Notes under the pieces: generated by a model
Database searches by the model: none
Seen by the model: the letters and a program-made list of their open reading frames with translations, nothing else
What the model was told of the DNA's origin: nothing
NCBI GenBank assembly: GCA_947454665.1
Contig: CANGMU010000161.1
Span: forward strand, 1-5,671
Origin: Pseudomonadota bacterium
GTDB taxonomy: Bacteria; Pseudomonadota; Gammaproteobacteria; Steroidobacterales; Steroidobacteraceae
DNA: 5,671 bases
Reading direction: 5' to 3'
Made by a program: the position numbers and the translations under genes
Shown: positions 1 through 5,671 of the stretch, piece by piece
How positions within the stretch are numbered: position 1 is the stretch's first letter
Layout of the letters: each line of letters starts with the position of its first letter

Positions 1-309
1 ATCGTATTCGCCGGCTACCAGGCCGGCGGTACGCGCGGTGCCCGCTTCCTGGCGGGCGAGCGGCACATCCGTATCCTTGGCGAGGACGTGCCCGTGAATG
101 CGGAAGTGGTGGGCCTGCAGGGGCTCTCGGCGCATGCGGATGCGCCGCAACTGGTGGACTGGATCAAGGCTGCGCCGCAGGCGCCGCGCAGCGTCTGGCT
201 GACGCATGGCGAGCCGGCACCGGCGGATGCGCTGCGCCAGCGCATCGAGAAGGAATTGGGCTGGCCCACCGCGGTGGCGCGGCAGGGCCAGACGGTCGAA
301 CTGCAATGA
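1..309 (+). CDS. Beta-CASP metallo-beta-lactamase-fold RNA exonuclease, C-terminal part (5' truncated by window edge)
   Basis: The frame is open from the first base and ends at TGA 307-309, giving 102 residues of a protein that normally runs to about 450-470. It starts with GYQAGGTRG (residues 5-13), followed by GLSAHAD (41-47) and LTHGE (67-71). These are the late conserved blocks of the beta-CASP branch of the metallo-beta-lactamase fold, the CPSF73/Ysh1-like RNA-processing nucleases. The histidines in HAD (H45) and HGE (H69) belong to the metal-binding active site in this family. The likely role is cytoplasmic zinc-dependent RNA cleavage or trimming. The catalytic HxHxDH motif lies outside the window, so activity cannot be judged. 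The next gene starts 15 bases after the stop on the same strand, so the two are probably cotranscribed. The family is well supported; the substrate is unknown. Confidence 0.88.
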   Translation: MVFAGYQAGGTRGARFLAGERHIRILGEDVPVNAEVVGLQGLSAHADAPQLVDWIKAAPQAPRSVWLTHGEPAPADALRQRIEKELGWPTAVARQGQTVELQ

Positions 310-313
310 GGAG
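308..313 (+). promoter_or_regulatory. Shine-Dalgarno GAGGAG that fixes the beta-propeller start
   Basis: GAGGAG overlaps the TGA stop (307-309) of the upstream nuclease gene and sits 10 bases before ATG 324. It would bind the ribosome for ATG 324 and cannot serve ATG 306, which it partly overlaps. The arrangement suggests translational coupling between the two genes. Confidence 0.6.
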
Positions 314-323
314 TGGGCGTTCC

Positions 324-1379
324 ATGTTCGGACAGGCGTTGCGCCGCGGTGTCGCGGCAGCGGTGGGATGTGCGGTGCTTGGCACGGCTTCGGCGGCGGC
401 CCCGGCGAATTATGGTGTCTATGTCACCAACGAACGCTCCGGCACGCTGAGCGTGATCGATGGCGCCAGCAGCAAGGTCGTGGCGACCGTGGCATTGGGC
501 AAGCGCCCACGCGGCATCAAGCTCTCGCACGATGGCAAGTTGCTGTTGGTGGCCTTGAGTGGTTCACCCATCGCCGGGCCCGGCGTGGACGAGAGCAAGC
601 TTCCGCCCGCGGACAAAGGTGCGGATGGCATCGGCGTGGTGGACATCGCCAGCCTGAAGTTGCTGCGTGTGATCCGTGGGGTGTCGGACCCTGAGCAGCT
701 CGCGGTCAGCGACGATGGCAAGCATCTGTTCATTGCCAGCGAAGACACCGGCACGGCCATCGTGATCGATGTGAAGGACGGCACGCGCAGCGCCTCTATC
801 CCGACCGGCGGTGAGCCAGAGGGCGTATCGCTTTCGCCGGACGGCAAGCAGGTCTATGTGACCTCGGAGGCCGACCATCGCGTGTCGGTCATCGACACGG
901 CTTCTCTGCAAGTCGTCCGACGGATCGAGGTGGGACAGCGCCCGCGCTTCACGGCCTTCTCGGCTGATGGCAAGCAGGCCTTCGTCAGCAACGAGAACGA
1001 CGGCAGCATCAGCGTGATCGATACCAAAGCCGGTGCCGTGACCGGCACGATCAAGCTCGAAGGCCCGCTGACGCGACCGGTGGGCCTGGTGGCCTCTCCG
1101 GATGGCAAGCGCCTGTTCGTCGCGGCCGGTCGCAGCGGCAACCTGCTGGTCATTGATCTGGTCACCCGGAAGGTCACGGGGCAGGTGGCCGTGGGGCCGC
1201 GGCCCTGGGGTGTGGATCGCAGCCCGGACGGGTCGCTGCTCTATACGGCCAATGGTTCGTCGAACGACGTCAGCATCGTGGATGCCGCGACGCTGAAACT
1301 GATCACCAAACTGCCGGTGGGCGAAGGCCCCTGGGCCGCGATCGTCGGCCCTGCTCCGAAGCTCGCGTCGGGCAAGTAG
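324..1379 (+). CDS. Secreted YVTN-family seven-repeat beta-propeller protein
   Basis: This encodes a 351-residue exported protein. The N-terminus MFGQALRRGVAAAVGCAVLGTASA is a Sec-type signal peptide, with cleavage likely near ASA-AAP. The rest consists of seven repeats of about 40 residues with the pattern [YF]V-x-N-(x)n-VSVID-(x)n-V-x-x-I-x-VG-x-x-PxG-(x)n-SPDGK, which is the YVTN/NHL-like seven-bladed propeller. The insertion SGSPIAGPGVDESKLPPADK in blade 2 and the phrases GKRPRGI, EPEGV and RPWGV resemble the propellers annotated as associated with PQQ-dependent catabolism. No PQQ enzyme or cytochrome gene is present here, so that role is not shown. An earlier ATG at 306 overlaps the upstream stop. 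ATG 324 is preferred because GAGGAG (308-313) lies 10 bases before it and the signal peptide then starts cleanly. It is probably periplasmic; the ligand or partner is unknown. Confidence 0.88.
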   Translation: MFGQALRRGVAAAVGCAVLGTASAAAPANYGVYVTNERSGTLSVIDGASSKVVATVALGKRPRGIKLSHDGKLLLVALSGSPIAGPGVDESKLPPADKGADGIGVVDIASLKLLRVIRGVSDPEQLAVSDDGKHLFIASEDTGTAIVIDVKDGTRSASIPTGGEPEGVSLSPDGKQVYVTSEADHRVSVIDTASLQVVRRIEVGQRPRFTAFSADGKQAFVSNENDGSISVIDTKAGAVTGTIKLEGPLTRPVGLVASPDGKRLFVAAGRSGNLLVIDLVTRKVTGQVAVGPRPWGVDRSPDGSLLYTANGSSNDVSIVDAATLKLITKLPVGEGPWAAIVGPAPKLASGK

Positions 1380-1388
1380 CCCGCCGCT

Positions 1389-1772
1389 TCAGGCCAGCAG
1401 CGCCCTGACCGTCAGGGCGCCTGCGACAGTCAGCAGCAGCGAGCCGCCGAGGTGTACGGCCGCGGCGCTCATCGCCAGCATCGGCTTGCCGCCGTCGAGC
1501 AGCGCGACCATCTCCAGCGAGAAAGACGAGAAGGTCGTGAGGCCCCCGAGGAAGCCCGTGATCAGGAACAGGCGCAGCCCGTCCGGATAACCTGTGCGCA
1601 TCAGCAGGAAGGTCGCCACGGCGCCGGCGAAATAGGCGCCGAGCAGGTTCGCGGCCAGCGTACCCAGCGGCACCGGGGGGAACAGCGGGTTCAGGCCCAG
1701 ACCGAGCAGGTAACGCAGGCAGGCGCCGAAACCGGCACCCAGGAAGACGCTGAGCAGGGCGTAGAGGGTCAT
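1389..1772 (-). CDS. crcB: CrcB/Fluc fluoride ion channel
   Basis: This is a 127-residue membrane protein with four predicted transmembrane segments (roughly residues 4-26, 35-57, 66-90 and 98-124), the usual size for Fluc. The family marks are visible: GAGFGACLRY (12-21), PLGTLAANLLG (35-45, with the pore asparagine N42) and GFLGGLTTFSSFSLE (73-87, with the phenylalanine-box residues F81 and F84). Fluc channels work as antiparallel dual-topology dimers in the inner membrane and let fluoride leave the cytoplasm, which prevents its toxicity. The frame can be extended to GTG 1799. ATG 1772 is preferred because it gives the standard N-terminus, although neither start has a clear ribosome site. 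The gene ends 9 bases from the convergent beta-propeller gene. No fluoride riboswitch is recognisable upstream. Confidence 0.93.
   Translation of the reverse strand: MTLYALLSVFLGAGFGACLRYLLGLGLNPLFPPVPLGTLAANLLGAYFAGAVATFLLMRTGYPDGLRLFLITGFLGGLTTFSSFSLEMVALLDGGKPMLAMSAAAVHLGGSLLLTVAGALTVRALLA
1400..1420. terminator. Strong GC hairpin between convergent genes, possible bidirectional terminator without a T-tract
   Basis: GCGCCCTGA (1400-1408) and TCAGGGCGC (1412-1420) form a perfect 9-bp inverted repeat around a 3-base loop. It lies 20 bases after the stop of the plus-strand beta-propeller gene and inside the last codons of the minus-strand fluoride channel gene. Neither side is followed by a run of T, so it is not a canonical intrinsic terminator. 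It could still pause polymerase or protect a 3' end. The genes' stops are only 9 bases apart, so any terminator must lie inside one of the coding regions. Confidence 0.45.
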
Positions 1773-1821
1773 GTTGCGGGTATCATTGCCGCTTCGCACG
1801 ACGCCGTAAACGGCGCGTTGC

Positions 1822-1897
1822 GCCCCGGTAGCTCAGTGGATAGAGCACTCGCCTCCTAAGCGAGGGGTCGCAGGTTCAACTCCTGCCCGGGGCACCA
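1822..1897 (+). tRNA. tRNA-Arg, anticodon CCT
   Basis: This is a complete 76-base cloverleaf. The acceptor stem GCCCCGG (1822-1828) pairs with CCGGGGC (1887-1893). The D stem is GCTC/GAGC (1831-1834, 1843-1846). The anticodon stem CTCGC/GCGAG (1848-1852, 1860-1864) encloses the loop CTCCTAA with anticodon CCT at 1855-1857. The variable loop has 5 bases (1865-1869). The T stem GCAGG/CCTGC (1870-1874, 1882-1886) carries the TTC loop start. The discriminator is A1894 and the CCA end is encoded (1895-1897). It decodes AGG arginine codons, which are rare in such GC-rich genomes. Upstream, TAAACG (1807-1812) followed by a GC-rich discriminator could be a weak -10, but the match is poor. Its last 22 bases are antisense to the end of the neighbouring zinc-finger gene. 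Confidence 0.97.
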
Positions 1898-2529
1898 GTT
1901 TCACCCCGTCTTGCCCGGTGCTTTCGAACCCGTGCTGCGCCCCTGTCACCGCCGTGGAAGGCGAGCATGTGCGCCGGGCTACAGTATTTCGTCCGCGGCC
2001 GGTTGCTGGCGCCGCGGTCCACGAAGAAATACGCCCCGCAGGATTCCAGTTGGCAGCGGCACAGGTCCGCCTGGTGACCCCGGTCAAGGTCCAGGATCAG
2101 CGCGACCCCCAGGTCGCAGAGTTCTTCGAGTCCGGCGACCGGGTAATACACCGTCAGGCGGAGCCCGCCCGGGACGAGCCGCAGCACGGGTTGCACGCGG
2201 GGCCAATGCCAGGCGCGGACGGCGGCGGCGGCGGCGGCATCGGGCTGGCTCATGGCCTGGGCCAGGCGGGCGCGCAGGTCCGCCCGCAATCGTTCCAGGG
2301 TCTCTCGCCAGACAGCCTCCCAGGTGCTGGGGGCCTGGCCGTCGTCCGTCGGGAAACCCCACAGGTCATGGCCGGGCTGGTTGAAGCCGGCCGGGGCGGG
2401 CGGGACCAGCACCCTGTTGAGTTCCACGTCCGTGCCGTTCGCCAGGGCGAGGGTCGCTTCGACGAGTTCCTGTTCGGTGGCGGGTTGCTGGGACGTGTGG
2501 AGCAGTTTCAGGACAGTCATGCGTAACAT
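1876..2529 (-). CDS. Uncharacterised CGNR-like zinc-finger protein, possible transcription regulator
   Basis: This encodes 217 residues (ATG 2529; an alternative ATG lies at 2520). The N-terminal and middle part is mixed alpha/beta with an arginine- and alanine-rich helix (about 70-105) that contains a run of six alanines (98-103). The C-terminus carries C157-x-C159-x4-C164-x-x-YFFVDRG-x-x-NRPRTKYCSPAH (C183, H187) and then an arginine-rich tail. This layout matches the CGNR zinc finger of the ABATE/COG5516 family, called putative stress-induced transcription regulators. Here the second metal pair is C-x3-H instead of C-x3-C, and the CGNR tetrapeptide is absent. A DNA-binding role is inferred. 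The gene stands alone, has an AT-rich upstream region with repeated GTAAC/GTTAC operators, and ends inside the antisense of tRNA-Arg. GGGG lies 4 bases before ATG 2529 and is only a weak ribosome site. It could also be an RNA- or protein-binding finger. Confidence 0.75.
   Translation of the reverse strand: MLRMTVLKLLHTSQQPATEQELVEATLALANGTDVELNRVLVPPAPAGFNQPGHDLWGFPTDDGQAPSTWEAVWRETLERLRADLRARLAQAMSQPDAAAAAAVRAWHWPRVQPVLRLVPGGLRLTVYYPVAGLEELCDLGVALILDLDRGHQADLCRCQLESCGAYFFVDRGASNRPRTKYCSPAHMLAFHGGDRGAARVRKHRARRGETGAPGRS
2221..2238. repeat. (GGC)6 trinucleotide run coding for polyalanine
   Basis: Six perfect GGC units on the plus strand read as GCC alanine codons on the minus strand and encode residues 98-103 of the zinc-finger protein. 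The tract lies at the end of a predicted helix, between the N-terminal part and the beta-rich middle. Such short triplet runs can change in number by replication slippage without shifting the frame. Confidence 0.8.
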
Positions 2530-2534
2530 GTTAC
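2523..2534. promoter_or_regulatory. Perfect 12-bp palindrome GTAAC-AT-GTTAC over the zinc-finger start codon
   Basis: GTAACATGTTAC is a perfect palindrome. Its central CAT (2527-2529) is the start codon ATG of the minus-strand zinc-finger gene. The half-sites are the same GTAAC/GTTAC as in the two larger inverted repeats upstream, but here only 2 bp separate them. Protein bound here would block translation initiation signals or transcript elongation of that gene. The binding factor is unknown; the gene's own product is the obvious candidate. Confidence 0.5.
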
Positions 2535-2561
2535 CCCGGCACTGGTTGCTTCGTGGTCAAT

Positions 2562-2584
2562 GTAACGTAGAAGGAAATCGTTAC
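2562..2584. promoter_or_regulatory. Operator-like inverted repeat GTAAC-N13-GTTAC (copy in the leader)
   Basis: GTAACG (2562-2567) and CGTTAC (2579-2584) are perfect 6-bp inverted arms around an 11-base AT-rich centre. Measured from the shared 5-mers, the gap is 13 bases, identical to the copy at 2627-2649. The half-site starts are 18 bp apart, a little under two helical turns, which suits a dimer binding one face of the DNA. It lies between the predicted transcription start and the zinc-finger start codon. Confidence 0.55.
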
Positions 2585-2626
2585 TGTGAATTCAGTGCGA
2601 AAGCGGATGGGCTGCGGATTTTAAAC

Positions 2627-2649
2627 GTAACAAGCATAATCTTTGTTAC
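2627..2649. promoter_or_regulatory. Operator-like inverted repeat GTAAC-N13-GTTAC (copy on the promoter)
   Basis: GTAACAA (2627-2633) and TTGTTAC (2643-2649) are perfect 7-bp inverted arms around a 9-base centre. The shared 5-mers are again 13 bases apart. It covers the predicted -10 box (2633-2638) and part of the spacer of the minus-strand promoter, the usual place for a repressor site. Its centre is 65 bp from the centre of the second copy, about six helical turns, so looping or cooperative binding is possible. Confidence 0.58.
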
Positions 2650-2660
2650 CTAGCTTTCAA
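2633..2660 (-). promoter_or_regulatory. Predicted sigma70-type promoter of the zinc-finger gene
   Basis: On the minus strand, TTGAAA (2655-2660) fits a -35 box (TTGACA, 5 of 6). TATGCT (2633-2638) fits a -10 box (TATAAT, 4 of 6), with a 16-base spacer. Transcription would start near 2626 and leave a leader of about 100 bases before ATG 2529. The region is the most AT-rich of the window. The -35 lies inside the palindrome TAGCTT-TC-AAGCTA (2651-2664), and the -10 lies inside the operator-like repeat 2627-2649. Confidence 0.45.
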
Positions 2661-2664
2661 GCTA
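2651..2664. repeat. Palindrome TAGCTT-TC-AAGCTA at the predicted -35 box
   Basis: Two perfect 6-bp arms are separated by TC. It starts one base after the right arm of the 2627-2649 repeat and contains the predicted minus-strand -35 hexamer. It could be a binding site for a second regulator or a by-product of AT-rich composition. Confidence 0.4.
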
Positions 2665-2722
2665 TTATCATTTAAAGAACAATTGTCTATGTTGTTTTAT
2701 TGATGTGAGTTCTAATACGAAG

Positions 2723-2764
2723 GCGACGGGCAGGTCAGAAGTCCTCGAGCCGGACGCCCGTCGC
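2723..2764 (-). terminator. 9-bp stem-loop straddling the stop of the exported-protein gene, possible weak terminator
   Basis: GCGACGGGC (2723-2731) and GCCCGTCGC (2756-2764) are perfect inverted arms with a 24-base loop. The loop contains an inner GTCC/GGAC pairing and the TGA stop (2735-2737) of the minus-strand gene. The stem is strong, but no T-run follows on the minus strand. It is more likely a 3'-end stabiliser or pause site than a classic intrinsic terminator. Confidence 0.35.
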
Positions 2765-3205
2765 GGACTTCACCATCCGCTTGCCTGGAGGGATGTCCAG
2801 CCAGGGTGCCGCCTTCTCGGGGGACAGCCCGAAGGTGAAACTGGCGGGTCCTCGCGGGGTGGTGCCGCGGCCGTGGCCGCTGGTCAGGCCCAAGGATTCG
2901 AAGGCCAGGCGCGCTGCGACGCCGTCGCTGCAGTGGAGCTCGGCTTCTCCGGCGGATCGGCTGGTGAATGCGAATCGGCCCACGCAATGCAGCATCGGGT
3001 CCAGCGTGGAACGCACCGCGAGCACCCCGCTGCGGTCGACGCGTGCCCTGCCTTCCCCGGTGAAGAGTTCGGTGCCGACGAGGGCGTAGACCGGTTCCCG
3101 GATCAGGAAGAAGTCCAGGGCCGGGGCAGTGCCGGGAAGCAGCGCAAGGAGGAGCAGCAGGCGGCGTGGCATAGGGACCCGCTCGATGTCGCGTGAAGCG
3201 GTCAT
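2735..3205 (-). CDS. Uncharacterised small exported protein
   Basis: This encodes 156 residues from ATG 3205. I do not recognise the family with certainty. A signal peptide is visible: MPRR followed by LLLLLALLPG and a TAPA cleavage site (about residues 12-29). The mature part is about 127 residues, probably beta-rich and periplasmic. Two cysteines (C74 in HCVG and C92 in HCSDG) could form one disulfide. The segment from GLTSG to the end (FTFGLSPEKAAPWLDIPPGKRM) looks like a conserved block. An AGGTG ribosome-like site lies 6 bases before ATG 3205. GTG 3214 is possible upstream, and ATG 3172 would give a shorter, more usual signal-peptide start. The gene is divergent from the M48 lipoprotein gene across about 60 bases, so both may answer to the same signal. 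Codon use and GC content match the neighbours. Confidence 0.7.
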   Translation of the reverse strand: MTASRDIERVPMPRRLLLLLALLPGTAPALDFFLIREPVYALVGTELFTGEGRARVDRSGVLAVRSTLDPMLHCVGRFAFTSRSAGEAELHCSDGVAARLAFESLGLTSGHGRGTTPRGPASFTFGLSPEKAAPWLDIPPGKRMVKSATGVRLEDF

Positions 3206-3221
3206 CGTACACACCTAGAAT
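3193..3221 (+). promoter_or_regulatory. Predicted promoter of the M48 lipoprotein gene
   Basis: TAGAAT (3216-3221) matches the -10 consensus in 5 of 6 positions. GTGAAG (3193-3198) is a weak -35 (3 of 6) with a 17-base spacer. Transcription would begin near 3228 and give a leader of about 38 bases. The site overlaps the start of the divergent exported-protein gene, so the two genes could interfere with each other. Confidence 0.4.
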
Positions 3222-3265
3222 CGGACGCACCGGAGCGGGTCTTGTCCCGTGAAATGGAGTGCGCC

Positions 3266-4566
3266 ATGAAGATTGCCCCGAAAGCCCTCGCCCTGCCCGT
3301 GATGCTGGTGCTGGCCGGCGCGATGACGGGCTGCGGCGTGAATCCGGTCACTGGCCGGAGCGAAGTGCAGTTCGTCTCGCAGTCCGAAGAGATCCAGACT
3401 GGCGAGAAGCAGTACGCACCGACTCGTCAGAGCCAGGGTGGGGACCTCACTGTGCTGCCGGAACTGACGGCTTACGTGAGCGAGGTGGGCCAGAAGCTGG
3501 CCGCCGTGGCGGATCGCAAACTGCCCTATGAGTTCACGGTGCTGAACAGTTCCGTGCCGAATGCCTGGGCATTGCCGGGCGGCAAGATCGCGGTAAACCG
3601 GGGGCTGCTGACGCAGCTGCATGACGAGGCAGAACTGGCCGCCGTGCTGGGCCACGAGATCGTGCATGCTGCGGCCCGACATGGCGCCAAGGCGCAGGAG
3701 CGCAGCGTGCTGCTGCAGGCGGTCGTTCTGGCCGGGGGTGTCGCGGCGGCCGCGTCGGATGCGGATCCGAAAATCGTGGGCGTGGCGATGGCCGGTGCCG
3801 GCGTCGGCACGCAGCTGGTCCAGCAGCGCTTTGGCCGTGACCAGGAGCTGGAGGCCGATGCCTATGGCATGCGTTATATGCAGCGCGCGGGCTATGACCC
3901 CGCAGCGGCGGTCGACCTGCAACAGACTTTCGTGAAACTCTCGGCGGGCAAGGACGCGAACTGGCTCGAGGGGTTGTTCGCCTCGCATCCGCCGAGCCAG
4001 GAGCGCGTGGACCGTAACCGGCAACTGGTGGCGCAGCTCGGTGCCCGCGGGGAGCGCGGGGCCGATCGCTTCGCGGCGCGGGTCGCGCCGCTGCTTCAGC
4101 TCAAGCCGGCCTATGACCGCTATGACCAGGCCGTCGCGGCGCTGGGCAAGAAGGATTACGCGACCGCACGTCGATTGTCGGCCGAAGCGGCTCGGCTTGC
4201 GCCTAAGGAAGGACGCTTCGCAGAGCTGCAGGGCGATGTCGACCTGGCCGAGCGCAACACGCGCGCGGCCCAGTCGCATTACGAACGAGCGCTGGCACTG
4301 GACCCGGGGTATTACGGCGGCCATCTCGGCGCAGGCATCGCGGCCTATCGCAATGGGGATCGCGCCCGGGCCGAAGCCTTCCTGAAGCGCAGCGCGGCCC
4401 TGTTGCCCACCGCACCGGCGGCCCTGTATCTGGGCCATGTGGCGCGTGACAAGGGGGACCGGCAAGGCGCGCTGGCGCTTTATTCGGCCGTGGCGAAGTC
4501 AGGGGGTGCGTTGGGGCAGACGGCGGCTGCGGAAGTGGCGCGCCTGCAGGGTGGGGCGGTCGCGCC

Positions 4567-4570
<4 letters not shown>
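3266..4570 (+). CDS. M48-family zinc metalloprotease lipoprotein with C-terminal TPR-like repeats
   Basis: This encodes 434 residues. The N-terminus is a lipoprotein signal with lipobox A-M-T-G-C23, so the mature protein is probably lipid-anchored in the envelope and faces the periplasm. The M48 peptidase domain spans about 60-255. It has HEIVH (H130, E131, H134) as zinc-binding and catalytic motif, ELEAD (E194 as the likely third ligand) and the downstream family block FASHPPSQERVDRN (238-251). Residues 283-420 form helical repeats typical of TPRs, such as YDQAVAALGKKDYATARRL and AAQSHYERALALDPGYYGGHLG, which probably bind substrate or a partner. By analogy with E. coli BepA and LoiP, a role in outer-membrane protein quality control is plausible but not shown. 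ATG 3266 is chosen because GGAG (3256-3259) lies 6 bases upstream and it gives a clean lipoprotein signal. ATG 3254 and TTG 3242 are in-frame alternatives. Its stop overlaps that of convergent cysQ. Confidence 0.92.
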
Positions 4571-5415
<845 letters not shown>

Positions 5416-5671
5416 CCTCGATCAGCGTCGCGATGATGCGATCCGCCGCCGCATCCGCGGACAGCTGTGCCGTGTCGATCTGGATTTCCGGCTTTTCCGG
5501 TCGCTCGTAGGGTGAATCGATACCCGTGAAATGCTTGATCTCGCCGCGACGCGCCTTCTTGTACAGACCCTTTGGATCGCGCTGTTCGGCGAGTTCGATC
5601 GGCGTGTCGATGAAGACTTCCAGGAATTCGCCATCACCCAGCAGGTCGCGGGCGAGCTGGCGCTCAGCGCG

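Larger units (their letters stand above)
2535..2734. other. AT-rich intergenic region upstream of the zinc-finger gene
   Basis: This 200-base stretch separates two minus-strand genes, the start of the zinc-finger gene and the stop of the exported-protein gene. Bases 2641-2700 contain only 16 G or C out of 60, and 2581-2640 contain 25 of 60, against about two-thirds in the neighbouring genes. I see no coding frame with a ribosome site in it. It holds two of the three GTAAC/GTTAC repeats, a predicted promoter and small palindromes, including ACAATTGT (2679-2686). Confidence 0.7.

Noticed and set aside
306..326. ATG 306 as the beta-propeller start
   Set aside because: It has no ribosome site, and the GAGGAG that follows overlaps it and fits ATG 324 instead.
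366..385. Lipobox in the beta-propeller signal peptide
   Set aside because: The cysteine in AVGC lies in the middle of the hydrophobic core, lacks the usual leucine at -3, and is followed by a better signal-peptidase I site, so an ordinary secreted protein is more likely.
1773..1821. Fluoride riboswitch upstream of crcB
   Set aside because: On the minus strand there are fewer than 50 bases between the channel start and the tRNA, and I see neither the conserved GGNGAUGG-type start nor the pseudoknot pairing of the crcB motif. The short stem CGCCG/CGGCG (1802-1815) is not enough.
1822..1900. Integration site (att) of a genomic island at the tRNA-Arg 3' end
   Set aside because: tRNA-Arg genes are common integration sites, but no direct repeat of the tRNA 3' end and no integrase gene is present in the window.
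1918..2526. Plus-strand open frame opposite the zinc-finger gene
   Set aside because: It lacks a ribosome site and has G- and Q-rich noise composition. The minus-strand frame has the ordered cysteine motif, although this is the least certain strand choice in the window.
2705..3196. Plus-strand open frame opposite the exported-protein gene
   Set aside because: No ribosome site and no hydrophobic start. The minus strand has a textbook signal peptide and an AGGTG site before its start.
3215..4465. Long open frame antisense to the M48 gene
   Set aside because: It is open only because of the high GC content and codon structure of the real gene. Its product is rich in R, H and Q and shows no domain, and the opposite strand has HEIVH and lipobox motifs.

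Overview
This window is GC-rich (most genes look roughly two-thirds G+C) and densely packed. It most likely comes from the chromosome of a high-GC proteobacterium, probably a gammaproteobacterium. The pointers are a tRNA with an encoded CCA end, a CysQ and an APS-kinase module that resemble the enterobacterial proteins closely, and an M48 lipoprotein typical of a Gram-negative envelope. The species cannot be named from the sequence. No phage, transposon, integrase or CRISPR structure is visible, and most of the genes look like ordinary housekeeping or envelope functions.

Layout. Bases 1-309 (+) are the C-terminal end of a beta-CASP metallo-beta-lactamase-fold RNA exonuclease. It is followed at once by a secreted seven-repeat YVTN beta-propeller (324-1379, +). 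A convergent crcB/Fluc fluoride channel (1389-1772, -) comes next, with a strong hairpin at 1400-1420 between the two. A tRNA-Arg(CCT) lies at 1822-1897 (+). Facing it is a minus-strand gene (1876-2529) for a small protein with a CGNR-like C-terminal zinc finger, and its last codons run into the antisense of the tRNA. Upstream of that gene is the only AT-rich stretch of the window (about 2535-2734). It holds a probable promoter and three inverted repeats built from GTAAC/GTTAC half-sites, two of them with the same 13-bp gap. Then come an unrecognised small exported protein (2735-3205, -) and, divergent from it, an M48 metalloprotease lipoprotein with a TPR-like tail (3266-4570, +). Last come cysQ (4567-5415, -) and the C-terminal part of an APS kinase (5369-5671, -), which overlap each other.

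How the genes work together. The cysC-type kinase makes PAPS and CysQ removes PAP, the by-product of PAPS use, so this overlapping pair is a sulfate-assimilation unit. The M48 lipoprotein and the small exported protein share a 60-bp divergent intergenic region and both go to the envelope, so they may be co-regulated. The other genes are neighbours without an obvious shared pathway. The least ordinary item is the zinc-finger gene with its operator-like GTAAC array. One operator covers the probable -10 box and one covers the start codon, which suggests an autoregulated transcription factor that has probably not been described. This is inference from sequence only.
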